DNA of 5,354 nt from the NCBI GenBank assembly GCA_012523155.1, contig JAAYJB010000308.1:1-5354 (forward strand). The letters are read 5' to 3'. Below, piece by piece: positions 4,607 to 5,354 of this stretch. Below the pieces are notes generated by a model. That model did no database searches. It was not told the DNA's origin and worked only from the letters and a program-made list of their open reading frames with translations. Both the position numbers and the translations under genes were made by a program. How positions within the stretch are numbered: the stretch's first letter is position 1; the number at the start of each line of letters is the position of its first letter. This DNA is from Synergistaceae bacterium (GTDB lineage Bacteria; Synergistota; Synergistia; Synergistales; Aminobacteriaceae).

Positions 4607-5354
4607 ATGCTGGGAAAGATCAAGGAACTTGCGGTATCATCGAAAAGCGAGACTGCATCATTACGGCATCATTTCCACCAGAACCCCGAAATTGCCTGGG
4701 AAGAAGTGGAGACGACGAAGAAAGTCATAGAAGTCCTTGAAGGATTGGGATTCTCTATTGTAAAGAAAGGCTTCGGAGGTACTGAATGCGGAGTCGTGGC
4801 GGATATTAAGGGCGGAAAACCCGGTAAGTGCGTGGCACTTCGGGGGGACATGGACGCGCTCCCGCTTGTGGAAGAGAACGATGTCCCGTACAAGTCCCAA
4901 AAAGCATCCGCAATGCACGGATGCGGCCATGACGCCCACACCGCCATGCTTCTCGGAGCCGCAAGGGTTTTGTCGGAGATCAGGGACGAAATTCCGGGAA
5001 CAGTCCGTCTCCTCTTTCAGCCGGCGGAGGAAAGCGGGCTCAAATCCGGGGCAAAGGCCATGGTGGAGGAAGGTGCCCTCGAAGGAGTAGACGCTGTCGC
5101 CGGGATCCATACATGGGCTTCAGCTCCCACAGGGACGATCCTGTACCGCTTCGGGCCCATCATGGCGGCAGCGGACGGCTGGTACCTGACACTGAAGGGA
5201 AAAGGGGGACACGGTTCAACCCCCGAACTCTGCATCGACCCCACCATCACCGCAGCGAACATCGTGCTGAACCTCCAGGCCATCGTGGGGCGGGAAGTGA
5301 GCGCGAAAGAAACCGTTGTGGTAAGCACGGGAACGGTCAAGGCAGGAATTTCCG
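4607..5354 (+). CDS. M20 family metal-dependent amidohydrolase, N-terminal 249 residues (runs off right edge)
   Basis: This is a zinc-type aminoacylase/hippurate-hydrolase-like enzyme (peptidase family M20, subgroup D), a cytoplasmic enzyme that hydrolyses amide bonds of N-acyl amino acids or related compounds. The ATG at 4607 has GAGGTGA at 4592-4598, 8 nt upstream. The N-terminus carries the usual LRHHFHQNPEIAWEEVET motif (19-36). RGDMDALPLVE (79-89) and AMHGCGHDAHTAMLLGAA (102-119) supply C106 and H108, PAEE (139-142) supplies E142, and GIHTW (166-170) supplies H168; these match the metal-binding and catalytic positions of M20D enzymes. The lid/dimerisation domain begins near 190, with GKGGHGSTPE at 198-207. 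Many relatives have His after 'GGHGxxP', whereas this one has Glu. The last metal-binding histidine lies outside the window. Full length should be about 390-400 residues. It is divergent from dctPMQ, suggesting it may act on the imported compound. No signal peptide is visible. Confidence 0.93.
   Translation, partial: MLGKIKELAVSSKSETASLRHHFHQNPEIAWEEVETTKKVIEVLEGLGFSIVKKGFGGTECGVVADIKGGKPGKCVALRGDMDALPLVEENDVPYKSQKASAMHGCGHDAHTAMLLGAARVLSEIRDEIPGTVRLLFQPAEESGLKSGAKAMVEEGALEGVDAVAGIHTWASAPTGTILYRFGPIMAAADGWYLTLKGKGGHGSTPELCIDPTITAANIVLNLQAIVGREVSAKETVVVSTGTVKAGIS

Noticed and set aside
4405..4740. 111-codon plus-strand frame in the divergent region
   Set aside because: It overlaps the start of the amidohydrolase in another frame, has no ribosome binding site or domain pattern, and covers likely promoter sequence.
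4661..5340. Minus-strand frames (4661-5110 and 5017-5340)
   Set aside because: These are antisense to the amidohydrolase, whose metal-site motifs are unmistakable.

Overview
The window looks like chromosomal DNA from an anaerobic, amino-acid or organic-acid fermenting bacterium. It is moderately GC-rich, has strong GGAGG-type ribosome binding sites, and uses GTG starts for two of its genes. A TRAP (tripartite ATP-independent periplasmic) transporter, an M20-type amidohydrolase and an electron-transfer flavoprotein together fit Synergistota such as Aminivibrio or Aminobacterium relatives. That placement is inference from gene content only. I see no RNA gene, insertion sequence, CRISPR array, attachment site or origin.

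Layout. Positions 1-236 (minus) hold the first 78 codons of the electron-transfer flavoprotein beta subunit (etfB), which runs off the left edge. Positions 333-722 and 775-1143 (both minus) hold two small envelope proteins: a lipoprotein-like exported protein and a two-helix membrane protein with a C-terminal SHOCT-like motif. Positions 1297-4245 (minus) hold a complete TRAP transporter, transcribed as dctP (binding protein), dctM (large permease), then dctQ (small permease). The usual order is P-Q-M. From 4607 to the right edge (plus) is the N-terminal part of an M20 zinc amidohydrolase, divergent from dctP.

The 361-base divergent region (4246-4606) is the main control region. It carries a good sigma-70-type promoter reading into dctP, a 17-bp near-palindrome just downstream of the predicted dctP start site that looks like a repressor operator, a GC hairpin in the dctP leader, and a weaker promoter candidate for the amidohydrolase.

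Working model (inference): the TRAP system imports a carboxylate-bearing substrate using a sodium gradient, and the divergent cytoplasmic amidohydrolase may cleave that substrate if it is an N-acyl amino acid or similar amide. EtfB belongs to a separate downstream unit that handles electrons from acyl-CoA or related oxidation.

Stem-loops lie just after the stop codons of dctP, dctQ and the SHOCT gene. None has a good U-tract in the direction of its gene, so they may tune mRNA stability or relative expression rather than act as simple terminators. Nothing here is clearly a new system. The most useful leads are the operator and divergent promoter, the P-M-Q order, and the uncharacterised SHOCT/lipoprotein pair.
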